A stretch of 64,000 nucleotides of DNA, from the NCBI RefSeq assembly GCF_006149045.1, contig NZ_VBSN01000031.1, forward strand, positions 1 to 64,000, given 5' to 3'. Made by a program: the position numbers and the translations under genes. This document shows, piece by piece, positions 35,769-43,848 of this stretch (the stretch's first letter is position 1; every line of letters begins with the position of its first letter). This DNA comes from Dyadobacter flavalbus. GTDB taxonomy: Bacteria; Bacteroidota; Bacteroidia; Cytophagales; Spirosomataceae. A model generated the notes under the pieces. It worked only from the letters and a program-made list of their open reading frames with translations. It made no database searches and had not been told where the DNA came from.

Positions 35769-36851
35769 ATGCCATCAAGAGAACTAGAACGCTTACAGGC
35801 TGTAAACCGGTTTCTTACCCTGGAAATCGACAAGGAAAAAGAACTCAATGATATTGTCCGGATGGCAGCAGAAATATGCGGCACTTCTACAGCACTCATA
35901 ACACTGCTGGATGATAAAACGCAGTACATCAAATTCAAGGTCGGCTTTGACAAGGAAACGACCCGGAAAAAAGATGCGTTTTGCGCACATGTCATTGAGA
36001 ACGATGAAGTGATGATGGTTCCGGACGCATTACTGGACGGGCGCTTCGCCAGCAATCCGCTGGTAACCGGCAATCCGAATATCCGCTTTTATGCCGGGGC
36101 ACCGCTGACAACACAGGACGGGCACAATCTCGGCAGCTTATGCGTGATTGATCCAGCTCCGAAGCTGTTGTCTTCGCTGCAGTTGCAAATGCTGGAAGTG
36201 CTCTCCCGGCAGGTTATTCACATCCTCGAATTTGAAATCAGTGTAACGATCCTGAAAAAGCAATACACGGAAGCCAGGAATTCAGAAATCAAGCTCAGGT
36301 CATTTTTTGAAAGCTCCAAATCCTGTCACTTGCTGCTTGGCAAAAATTATGAAATACTTGCGTTCAACAAATCGCTGGAAAAGTTTATTCTCAGCACCTT
36401 TGACCAAACCATTTCCGAAGGAACAGACATCAGGTCTTTTGTGCACGAAGATCATTTTCAAAGCTTTACTGAAAATTACAAAAACGCGCTGACCGGAATT
36501 TCCGCTGTATCCGAAAATTACCTTAGCTATGAGCATACTTCGATCTGGTGGTATATGACGTATGAACCGGCGTATAACCAGGCTGGTGAAATCATCGGCG
36601 TGTCATTCAATGCTACGGATATTACCAAAAGGATCAGTCAGGAAAAACTGGTAATCGCCCAGAATGATTCCTTGAAGAAAATTGCCTTTATGCAGTCTCA
36701 CGAGCTCAGAAGGCCTGTTTCAACGATTATGGGAATTATGGATCTGATTAAAAGTGAGGATTACGTCACCGACAGGGAAGAACTGCAGGTTCTTGAAAAA
36801 GCAGTGGAAGAACTGGACGATAAAATCCGCATGATCGTTAATTATACCTGA
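35769..36851 (+). CDS. GAF-PAS sensor with HisKA domain but no ATPase domain
   Basis: A 360-aa cytoplasmic sensor-like protein: GAF (about 15-155), a helical linker, PAS (about 170-290), then a HisKA-like helix pair with His311 in QSHELRRPVSTIMG. It stops at residue 360, right after the dimerisation helices; no N, G1 or G2 box of HATPase_c follows, and the next 170 bp hold only a terminator. So it is either a truncated kinase or a phospho-acceptor/scaffold that needs another kinase in trans. A divergent single-domain receiver gene (35217) lies next to it. Confidence 0.85.
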   Translation: MPSRELERLQAVNRFLTLEIDKEKELNDIVRMAAEICGTSTALITLLDDKTQYIKFKVGFDKETTRKKDAFCAHVIENDEVMMVPDALLDGRFASNPLVTGNPNIRFYAGAPLTTQDGHNLGSLCVIDPAPKLLSSLQLQMLEVLSRQVIHILEFEISVTILKKQYTEARNSEIKLRSFFESSKSCHLLLGKNYEILAFNKSLEKFILSTFDQTISEGTDIRSFVHEDHFQSFTENYKNALTGISAVSENYLSYEHTSIWWYMTYEPAYNQAGEIIGVSFNATDITKRISQEKLVIAQNDSLKKIAFMQSHELRRPVSTIMGIMDLIKSEDYVTDREELQVLEKAVEELDDKIRMIVNYT

Positions 36852-36941
36852 CAAACCAGCACCACATGATGTTTTACCTGCGTCGAGGAGACGGGGCAAA
36901 ATCAGTTGCCGCTCCGTGACCGTACATTTTAAATCCAGCTA

Positions 36942-36978
36942 AAAAAGGATTCTGAACTGACATTTCAGAATCCTTTTT
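36942..36978. terminator. Bidirectional rho-independent terminator
   Basis: A perfect 15-bp stem AAAAAGGATTCTGAA (36942-36956) / TTCAGAATCCTTTTT (36964-36978) with a 7-nt loop, between convergent genes. Confidence 0.9.
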
Positions 36979-37029
36979 GCATGAATACCTTTTCAACACA
37001 TTCGTATCGGAAGAGTTAACTTTCAGCTG

Positions 37030-37440
37030 TTAAATATTGGCCGGCCTCTTTTTGGCCTTTATCAATACTTTTGAACCGTCTTTGTTAACATATTCGACGG
37101 TAAGGTTGTTGCCTTTTATATAACCGAATTCGCTGCTGCCGTTCAGCATCCGAATTTTGTCATCCGAACTTTCCAGATTCAATTTCCCGGATGTTTCACT
37201 CTTCGCACCGGAAATATTGGTAATCAGTGTACAATTCACCGTTCTGATATCAACCATATCCAGACGAAGATTGATGTTAATGTCAGAAGTCGGCAATGCT
37301 GAGGATTTATTATTAATGTCAGCATAATTGGCCTGATAAACACCTGCTACTTTCGAAGCCAAATCAGACTTTAAATCTTCATCTTTGGAACAGGAAGTAA
37401 ATAGAAAATAAGGAAGCAATACAAAAATTAACTTTTTCAT
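37030..37440 (-). CDS. Small lipoprotein of unknown function
   Basis: A 136-aa protein with an SPII signal peptide; lipobox FTSC makes Cys17 the lipidated residue, followed by SKDED, an acidic start often seen in Bacteroidota lipoproteins sent to the cell surface. The mature part looks like a small beta-rich domain. No family is recognised. It faces the GAF-PAS gene across the terminator at 36942-36978. Confidence 0.75.
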   Translation of the reverse strand: MKKLIFVLLPYFLFTSCSKDEDLKSDLASKVAGVYQANYADINNKSSALPTSDININLRLDMVDIRTVNCTLITNISGAKSETSGKLNLESSDDKIRMLNGSSEFGYIKGNNLTVEYVNKDGSKVLIKAKKRPANI

Positions 37441-38060
37441 TTTTTATAATTTGAGGGAGAAAAACTGAATTAATTAAAACAAAATTAGTAATTCAATTTA
37501 ATTAACCAAACGTGATTTATTCCTTAATTTTTACATGAATTAAGCCATTTAAATCTGTTTAATTTTATTTATTCAAGCGTAAAAACCTTTTATAAATAAG
37601 CATTAAAGTGAACTATAAGTCTGTTATAAATACATCAAAACAGCAACTTAATTTATTTTACAAACAACATTTAAATTCGTTTGACAAATTATTCTTACAT
37701 TCTTTTTATAGCGGCAAAACAAGCTTTTAAACCGGATTTCAGCACTATAAAAACACGTACAAAATGCTTTCAGACAACATTTTACCCTCATCACCAAAAC
37801 AGGATAAAAGAAATTGGAATCAATTCACGGCAGAAGCTTTATTTATAATTTCACGTATGCGGATGCTAATTCCATGCTTGTATTTACATTAAACAATTTA
37901 TCCGTATCCCAAATCAATATTACTTTATTACATTAATCAAAAACTATTTAAATTTGAAAACAAATAAAGTTTTACAAACAATATTATAATTCAATAATCA
38001 ATCAGCATAGAACAAGTTTTACATAAACTATTTTAGGTACAGCAATCCGGCATGTATAAA

Positions 38061-38085
38061 AATAAAAAAACCGGATAAAATCCGG
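38061..38085 (-). terminator. Rho-independent terminator of the 30-codon gene
   Basis: Read on the minus strand: stem CCGGAT/ATCCGG (38071-38076 and 38080-38085) with a 3-nt loop, followed by seven T and further T-rich sequence. It begins 43 nt after the stop of the small frame at 38128. Confidence 0.75.
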
Positions 38086-38127
38086 CTCTAATCAAAACAT
38101 CCAAACTAATTAAATCATTTAATAACA

Positions 38128-38220
38128 TCATCTGTTATCCAGCCAATGATGAATCTGTTCTCTAAATACCCAAACAGAAAACGTAATAAAAAATGCGATG
38201 GAGATAATGATCTGGATCAT
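38128..38220 (-). CDS. Probable 30-aa single-TM small protein
   Basis: ATG at 38220 to TGA at 38128 on the minus strand. The product begins MIQIIISIAFFITFSVWVF, one hydrophobic helix of about 17 residues, and ends in a charged tail REQIHHWLDNR. This is the layout of small membrane subunits and regulators of the KdpF/CydX size class, though no match to either is claimed. An intrinsic terminator on the same strand follows within 45 nt. There is no upstream partner gene on this strand; the nearest (38545) ends 325 nt away. Coding status needs proof. Confidence 0.5.
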   Translation of the reverse strand: MIQIIISIAFFITFSVWVFREQIHHWLDNR

Positions 38221-38544
38221 ATTTTAAATATCGATTTGAAGTAAAAAGATGGATTGATGTATGTGTATTTTATTGCTTGTTTCGCTTTAAATCCGAATTC
38301 ATAATCTAATTTAATAAATCATATATTTAGTTGAATACACAGCGAATCCACTTCGTGGTATAGCAGCGGATTTTTGTGGTAAACACAGGAATAAATGCAA
38401 TGATCAAACGACACGTTTACATGCAAAAGCAAGCAGCATTTATCCGAATGCATTCCTGCTTAGCACGTTAAAAGATCCGTCCCTGCTTTTGCTATGGCGG
38501 TTTTTCAGCGCAGAAATCCAGAGAGAATTCAGCAGAATGCGATG

Positions 38545-39582
38545 CTACAAAAAACGATTTCTGTCAGAAAGGATTTCATTGACTACGAGCCTGTTAAACT
38601 TGTCGGTTTCTTCAATGAAAGGTGTATGGGCGGAGTTCTCAAACCAGTACCATTGTTTTTCAGGCGCAACAAGGTTATTGAAATATTCCTCTGCGCACGC
38701 AAACGGAATCTGGTAATCGTAACGGCCGGTAATGAAACAAACCGGAACCTGCAGTTCCGGAGCAAGCAGATTCAGGTCAATGGCAAGACATTGCTCCCAC
38801 AATGAAGCTGTTGAATACCAGCTTCCGGCCGTAACCTGCGGAATTCTTAGAAAGGAAGATTTGCCCCAAAGCACATATTCCGGAATCATATTCAGCGCCG
38901 ACTTTCCGCTGTACATTCCGCCGCCAAACCGGATCAGTAAAGTTCTTTGTATCAGGAGTTCAACAATGTTTCTGTATGGCGGCGGACCGATTTTGTCCAG
39001 TATTTTCACGGCAACATACTGCTTTCTTTCAAGAGCCTGGTCCCGTGTATAATGGTAGGAAATATGTTCTCCTTTCAGCCAGTTGCCAACCTGGCCGATG
39101 CCAATGTACTTGTGAAATAATCCGGGGCTTGCGTTGCACATGAGCACGCCCAAAGCAGTTCCCCACGAATGACCGAGCAAAATCACCTTGTTCTTTTTAA
39201 ACTTCTGACACAAAACCCGGGCAAGCTCAACGCCGTCATTCACCAGAAGCGGTACGGTCAGATCAGTTTTATCGAAAAAATGATAGCTCCTGCCCGCTCC
39301 GCGCTGATCCCAGTGTACAAGCAGGAAATTTTCATAAAGCGGCTGACAATACCGGGTCAGCATGGGAACCTGCACCACGCCGGGACCTCCGTGAAGAAAC
39401 AGAATGAGCGGTTCGTGAAGATGGGCTTCGTTGTAGTGGATCCATTGTTCCGCTCCGCCAATCATCAGGCTTTCACTTTTCAGCTTCACGTTTTTGCCTT
39501 TGTTAATCATTGCTGATACCATTGAAATACATCCGATCATTTCCGGTTTGGACAGATACAGGCAAAAATCATGCGCTTTCAC
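38545..39582 (-). CDS. Alpha/beta hydrolase, proline-iminopeptidase-like
   Basis: A protein of up to 345 aa. The hydrolase core has the oxyanion-hole motif FLHGGPG, DQRGAGRS and the nucleophile elbow LLGHSWGTALG; an acidic residue in FITGRYDYQIPF and a His in NSAHTPFIEE complete the triad region. HGGPG with GHSWG is typical of family S33 (prolyl aminopeptidase and relatives); real substrates in such homologues vary. The conserved part begins near residue 57, so the start could be at the internal Met 15, 21 or 25 and not at 39582. It stands alone. Confidence 0.85.
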   Translation of the reverse strand: MKAHDFCLYLSKPEMIGCISMVSAMINKGKNVKLKSESLMIGGAEQWIHYNEAHLHEPLILFLHGGPGVVQVPMLTRYCQPLYENFLLVHWDQRGAGRSYHFFDKTDLTVPLLVNDGVELARVLCQKFKKNKVILLGHSWGTALGVLMCNASPGLFHKYIGIGQVGNWLKGEHISYHYTRDQALERKQYVAVKILDKIGPPPYRNIVELLIQRTLLIRFGGGMYSGKSALNMIPEYVLWGKSSFLRIPQVTAGSWYSTASLWEQCLAIDLNLLAPELQVPVCFITGRYDYQIPFACAEEYFNNLVAPEKQWYWFENSAHTPFIEETDKFNRLVVNEILSDRNRFL

Positions 39583-39789
39583 AACAGCGGTATTCTACCC
39601 AGGATTTATCCCGGGAAAATACTCTGAAATTTTGGTACACTTTTTTACTGAGCGGTGTCCTGCAAACTTTCAAAACTTTCATCAACGTTACCGATTTACT
39701 TGTATATGCAAAACCTGCGGCTACCTTTCCATTTCTTTTCAAAAGTCATTTCCAGCCTGAACCAAGCGGTGACCAGGCCCGAAAATATC

Positions 39790-40809
39790 ATGATCACAGC
39801 TGCGCTGCTTTTGCTGTTAAGCAGTTGCGCGACTAAGCAGCTGAGTAAATCCGGCCAGCGTAAAGTGTCAGGAAAAACGTTCGTAGTAACCGGTGCATCG
39901 AGTGGCTTCGGTAAAGGCGTGGCCTTGCAGCTAGGACAATATCAAGCGAATGTAGTACTCGCTGCCCGCCGCGGCGAGTTGCTGGAAGAAGTTGCAGATG
40001 AGGTGCGCAAAGCAGGCGGAAAAGCAATCGTGGTTGTTACTGATGTAGCAAAGGCCGAAGACATGCAGCGACTGGCGGACAGTTCGGCAAAAGCGTTCGG
40101 GCATGTGGATGTCTGGATCAATAATGCCGGCGTCGGGGCAATCGGGCGCTTTGAAGATATTCCCTCCGAAGAATATTCCCGGCTTGTTGATGTGAACCTG
40201 AAAGGGGTTATTTACGGCAGCCAGATGGCGATGAAAATGTTCAAGGCGCAGGGTTATGGAAAGCTGGTCAATGTCGGTTCGGTGGAAAGTGCCACTCCTC
40301 TTGCATATCATGCCACGTATGGTTCCACCAAAACCGCGGTGCGCGGTTTGGGAAATGTGCTGCATCAGGAAATCAGGCTGAGCGGCAATAAAAAGAAAAT
40401 AAAAGTAGTAACCGTGATGCCGTGGGCAGTTGACACGCCTTTCTGGCGGCATGCGGCCAATTACAGCGGACGTACACCGCGCATGGCTGCCATGGACGGA
40501 CCTTCAAAAGTGGTGAATGCCATTATTTTTTCTTCCCTGCACCGCAAAAGAGAATTGCCGGTTGGCTGGAAAGCGCGGGGTTCCTACATTTCGCACCGCT
40601 TGTTCCCTCATCTTACGGAAAGAATATCGGCAAACATTGCACATCGCTCGCAAATCAAAAATGCACCGCCCGCACCGGCAACATCAGGCTCTGTATTCAC
40701 TCCGATGGAAGCCGGAAAAGAAGTTGACGACGACGTTCGCAAAAGAATGAAAGAGGAAAATAAACAAAGGAAGCGGGGTAAAGGAGAAGGAGGAAGGGAG
40801 AAAAGGTAA
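39790..40809 (+). CDS. Short-chain dehydrogenase/reductase with lipoprotein-like N-terminus
   Basis: A 339-aa SDR from ATG 39790. The N-terminus MITAALLLLLSSCATKQ looks like an SPII signal with lipobox LSSC. The SDR core follows: cofactor motif TGASSGFGKG, NNAG, and the catalytic Ser with YGSTK. An enzyme needing NAD(P)H would be odd outside the cytoplasm, so the leader may instead be a membrane anchor, or the true start may lie downstream. Frames open upstream to 39655. The C-terminal tail (about 15 Lys/Arg/Glu/Gly-rich residues) is encoded by a purine repeat tract and is unlikely to be part of the enzyme fold. Confidence 0.8.
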   Translation: MITAALLLLLSSCATKQLSKSGQRKVSGKTFVVTGASSGFGKGVALQLGQYQANVVLAARRGELLEEVADEVRKAGGKAIVVVTDVAKAEDMQRLADSSAKAFGHVDVWINNAGVGAIGRFEDIPSEEYSRLVDVNLKGVIYGSQMAMKMFKAQGYGKLVNVGSVESATPLAYHATYGSTKTAVRGLGNVLHQEIRLSGNKKKIKVVTVMPWAVDTPFWRHAANYSGRTPRMAAMDGPSKVVNAIIFSSLHRKRELPVGWKARGSYISHRLFPHLTERISANIAHRSQIKNAPPAPATSGSVFTPMEAGKEVDDDVRKRMKEENKQRKRGKGEGGREKR

Positions 40810-40880
40810 AATGTGAGAAGTGAGAAAGGGAGAAAGGGAGAAGGGTTAAAAGGAAAAAGGAATGAAAGAAAAGGAGAAAG
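40766..40880. repeat. Long purine tract covering the SDR 3' end
   Basis: GGAGAAGGAGGAAGGGAG and GAGAAAGGGAGAAAGGG units; the SDR stop codon (40807-40809) lies inside. Confidence 0.85.
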
Positions 40881-40897
40881 CAAAAAATGACCACATC

Positions 40898-40946
40898 ATT
40901 TCCCTCCTTCCTCCTTTCCTTCTTGCTCCCTTTGCTCCTTCCTCCC
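40898..40946. repeat. Pyrimidine tract, inverted relative to 40766-40880
   Basis: TTTCCCTCCTTCCTCC-type run just past the stop of the glycan-binding gene. With the purine arm it can form an imperfect long hairpin between two convergent genes and might end transcription from both sides. Confidence 0.8.
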
Positions 40947-40955
40947 AAAAAAAAC

Positions 40956-42122
40956 CTACTTCGCTACAATCCGGAAATTATCCACGCTTGTATTGAAAGA
41001 ATCGATAACCTTGTCCGGCGTTCCGAAAGAAACTTTCAGGTCGGTGATTTTGGATACATCGGCAATGGTTGCGCCGGATGAACTTTTGAATTCGGCCAGT
41101 TCAATTACTGCCGTTTTCCAGCCATTTGTTATGTAACCGGTTGATTGGTATTCTGTTGAATTCCAGGGCTGGAAAGCATAGATATAATCCGTTCCGCCGG
41201 CGTTCAGCGTAATTTCGTACCTGCCCGCTTTCCATGCTTCGGCAACGTTATGCTCAAACTTGAAAAGCCGGTCTTCTGCTGCTCCGGCAGGAAGTTTGAA
41301 TTCATAATAACAGCTTGCCAGCACCCATTTATCGTCATAACCCGTTGCCGGAAGCTTGGTTTGTTTTATTCTTGAATATTTGCCGGAAATCGCGCCGGGA
41401 TCAGTTGCAGGGATAATCGGGGCAGTTCCGTAACAAACCGTCGAGCCCCATGTCGTCACCGGCACATCGAAGTTCATCATGTAAACGGTTGTATCGTTCA
41501 GCTTGAAATTTGTTTTTGCCGTTCCGAATTCTCCTTCCACCGTAATGTAATCAATGGTTCCTGCGGCCGGCATTTTTGCCCTTATTTCCTTTTCCGAAGT
41601 ACTCAGAATTTCTAGGTTTGCGGCCCCAAGTTTTACATTTTTGATGTTGTAGAAATAATCCCCGTTGATAATAATGGCACCGCCGGGTTTTACAAATTCG
41701 GAATACAGTCCGTCGAGGCGCGGCTCAGGCGAAGTCAGGCTGAAATCGTAAGTAGCTTCACCGCCTTTTGTCACCACCCTGATTTTGTTGGAAACGTCTG
41801 CTTTCACTGCCTTGGTCGGAGCTTCTGCGGGTATTGCGATCACAATGTTTTGATCACTTCCGAGCGCAGAATTGAACGTAGCTTCAAAGTCATTGAAATA
41901 CACTTTCAGTACGCTCTGAAGGTTTTGTCCCTGAATGACAATCAGGCTTCCCGGCAGTGCCCCAGTTAAGGAACTGTCAGCAGCGGCCGGGTCCAGCAAT
42001 CTTACATTATTAATGACCGGAGTTCCGTCCACGTCCTTGTTTTCACAGCTCTGGAAACCCAGCAGCATGCCCAGCGCAACGATTAATCCGATTCCGGCTT
42101 TATATACATTTCTTAAATTCAT
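40956..42122 (-). CDS. Surface glycan-binding lipoprotein (SGBP-B-like, IPT/TIG domain)
   Basis: A 388-aa lipoprotein with SPII signal and lipobox FQSC followed by ENKD. An IPT/TIG immunoglobulin-like domain covers about 35-120, with a second TIG-like segment at about 125-210 (GLYSEFVKPGGAIIINGDYF), and the C-terminal part is a beta-sandwich glycan-binding domain (about 215-385). The layout matches surface glycan-binding proteins that accompany SusCD pairs. It lies 17 nt downstream of susD and is the last gene of the susC-susD-sgbp run. Its glycan is unknown. Confidence 0.87.
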   Translation of the reverse strand: MNLRNVYKAGIGLIVALGMLLGFQSCENKDVDGTPVINNVRLLDPAAADSSLTGALPGSLIVIQGQNLQSVLKVYFNDFEATFNSALGSDQNIVIAIPAEAPTKAVKADVSNKIRVVTKGGEATYDFSLTSPEPRLDGLYSEFVKPGGAIIINGDYFYNIKNVKLGAANLEILSTSEKEIRAKMPAAGTIDYITVEGEFGTAKTNFKLNDTTVYMMNFDVPVTTWGSTVCYGTAPIIPATDPGAISGKYSRIKQTKLPATGYDDKWVLASCYYEFKLPAGAAEDRLFKFEHNVAEAWKAGRYEITLNAGGTDYIYAFQPWNSTEYQSTGYITNGWKTAVIELAEFKSSSGATIADVSKITDLKVSFGTPDKVIDSFNTSVDNFRIVAK

Positions 42123-42139
42123 GTCTTTCTTTTTTAGGG

Positions 42140-43765
42140 TTAGTCAACAAGTTTGCTGAAATCGAATGCGACGGGTTCGCCGTTCAAAGATGGTGCATTT
42201 ACAATTTCCGCTTCCGGGAACGGCAGGTACAAAGTGGCAGCTGTAAGCGGGTAAAATTCAGCCGGCGAATACGTTACCGTATACTTTTTGGGATTGGTCG
42301 TACCCGGAACATAGGACATGGTATAATTTTCCTTGTGCTGCGCTGCCGTGTAGGCAATGGCTTTTGCCGGATTGAAATAGTACCAGCGCACGATTTCGTT
42401 CCATGAATTGCCTTCAAAAACGGTTTCAATTCGGCGTTCCTGGAAAATCTGTTCAAAAGTCAGCGAAGTCCGTGCGGGAAGCCCTGCCCTTTTGCGTACC
42501 GCGTTCACGTAAGCCAGCGCTTTCGGATCACTTGTTGTGGTGTTGTTGCCCAGAACGGCATCCGCATAAATCAGGTAAACTTCTGCCAGCCGGAGCATGT
42601 AAGAATTGATGTTTGCAGCCATAAAACCGCCCAGTCCGCCATTATCTGCAGGCGAGCCAATGATGTACTTCTTGATCGCGGACAAAGCTGCTGGCCTGTT
42701 ATATTTAAGACCGCCGTTGGCCTTGTTGATTTCCGGGTATACATCGCCGTCAAACATACCGATTGCCTTTCTTCTCAGGGAATCAGCCGGGTTTTCGGTA
42801 AAATATTTGACCAGATCCGCCGATATGCCCTGTGCCGCGCCCCAGCCATCGCCGGTGGTGGTAATCGCTGATTCATAGGCAAAATAAGCCTGAAACGAAT
42901 TGTTGATTCCCCACGGATTGCTCAGCGGCATCCATTGCAGGGCAAAAAGACTTTCCGGGTTGTTTTTTGTGCTGTTGTTGTTGGCACTCATAAAAAGCTC
43001 CGCATAAGTTGGTGCCAGCGAAAGGCCGCTGTTTGTAATGACATCCTCTGCATAATATTTCGCACTGTCCAGATCCGACTGGTTGCGTGTTCCGTTCTGA
43101 TTCAGGCCCGCACGCATCAGATACATTCTCGCAAGCATTCCTTCTGCCGAATATTTGGTCAGACGGCCTTGTACGGCTGTGGCAGGAAGCGTAGCGGCAG
43201 CATACCGGAAATCATGAATGATTACTTTCCATACATCCTCAATCCGGTTTCTGACCGGCGCTTCATTGATCTGCGCTACGTTGTCGTAAACAATCGGAAC
43301 AGCTCCCCAGTTGGCCACAAGGTAATAATAGGCAGTTCCGCGCATAAAGCGGCACTCGCCCAGACCCTGATTTTTCACAGCCGCAGAAGCCGTACTTCCC
43401 GAAGCTTCCTTGATGGCCTTGTAAGCATTGTTGCTTTGCGCAATGATTTTGTAAAACGATTTGTAACCCGGAAGCAAAGTACCCGCATCTGTTGAGGCAA
43501 TCGCATGCTTGACGTAAGCTGTACGGTCATTGGAATTCAGGTTTCCGGCGCGTGCTTCCTGAAAAGCCATGTTGGCCTTGTCATTGAAATCAAACCAGAC
43601 GATGTTATAAAGCGGCGCTGTTCCGGCCATGATTTCCTCGTCGGTCTTGTAAAAATTACCGGAAGTCAGCGCGTCCACCGGCGGGCGGTCCAGAAAGTCT
43701 TCGCTGCATCCCTGCATGAGCATCATCGCTCCTATTGCGGCTATGAGTTTTATCTTGAATTGCAT
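42140..43765 (-). CDS. susD: SusD/RagB-family nutrient-binding lipoprotein
   Basis: A 541-aa outer-membrane lipoprotein that lids the SusC transporter and binds glycan. SPII signal with lipobox MQGC (Cys20) then SEDFLDRPP, the classic SusD start. The helical TPR scaffold is clear, with RGTAYYYLVANWGAVPIVYDN and the late RRIETVFEGNSWNEIVRW motif. The closest family layout is RagB/SusD. It lies 83 nt downstream of susC, a gap that holds a heptamer repeat array, and 17 nt upstream of the glycan-binding lipoprotein. Confidence 0.95.
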   Translation of the reverse strand: MQFKIKLIAAIGAMMLMQGCSEDFLDRPPVDALTSGNFYKTDEEIMAGTAPLYNIVWFDFNDKANMAFQEARAGNLNSNDRTAYVKHAIASTDAGTLLPGYKSFYKIIAQSNNAYKAIKEASGSTASAAVKNQGLGECRFMRGTAYYYLVANWGAVPIVYDNVAQINEAPVRNRIEDVWKVIIHDFRYAAATLPATAVQGRLTKYSAEGMLARMYLMRAGLNQNGTRNQSDLDSAKYYAEDVITNSGLSLAPTYAELFMSANNNSTKNNPESLFALQWMPLSNPWGINNSFQAYFAYESAITTTGDGWGAAQGISADLVKYFTENPADSLRRKAIGMFDGDVYPEINKANGGLKYNRPAALSAIKKYIIGSPADNGGLGGFMAANINSYMLRLAEVYLIYADAVLGNNTTTSDPKALAYVNAVRKRAGLPARTSLTFEQIFQERRIETVFEGNSWNEIVRWYYFNPAKAIAYTAAQHKENYTMSYVPGTTNPKKYTVTYSPAEFYPLTAATLYLPFPEAEIVNAPSLNGEPVAFDFSKLVD

Positions 43766-43795
43766 GGAAATGTTTTGGAATTGGTGTTTGTAAGT

Positions 43796-43844
43796 AGCTT
43801 TTGGCGATTAGCTGTCGGCTTTAAGCTTTTGGCTTTTTGTTATT
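43796..43844. repeat. Heptamer array, 6-7 units (RGCTNTT)
   Basis: Units agctttt, ggcgatt, agctgtc, ggcttta, agctttt, ggctttt, then a degenerate tgttatt. It begins a few nt downstream of the susC stop, in the short gap before susD. Confidence 0.85.
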
Positions 43845-43848
43845 GGTT

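Larger units (their letters stand above)
37441..38544. other. 1.1-kb AT-rich intergenic region
   Basis: Much lower in G/C than the rest of the window, dense in A/T runs, and without a long frame on either strand. The only structured content is the 30-codon frame at 38128-38220 and the terminator just after it. The remaining 0.9 kb shows no gene I can support. Confidence 0.7.
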
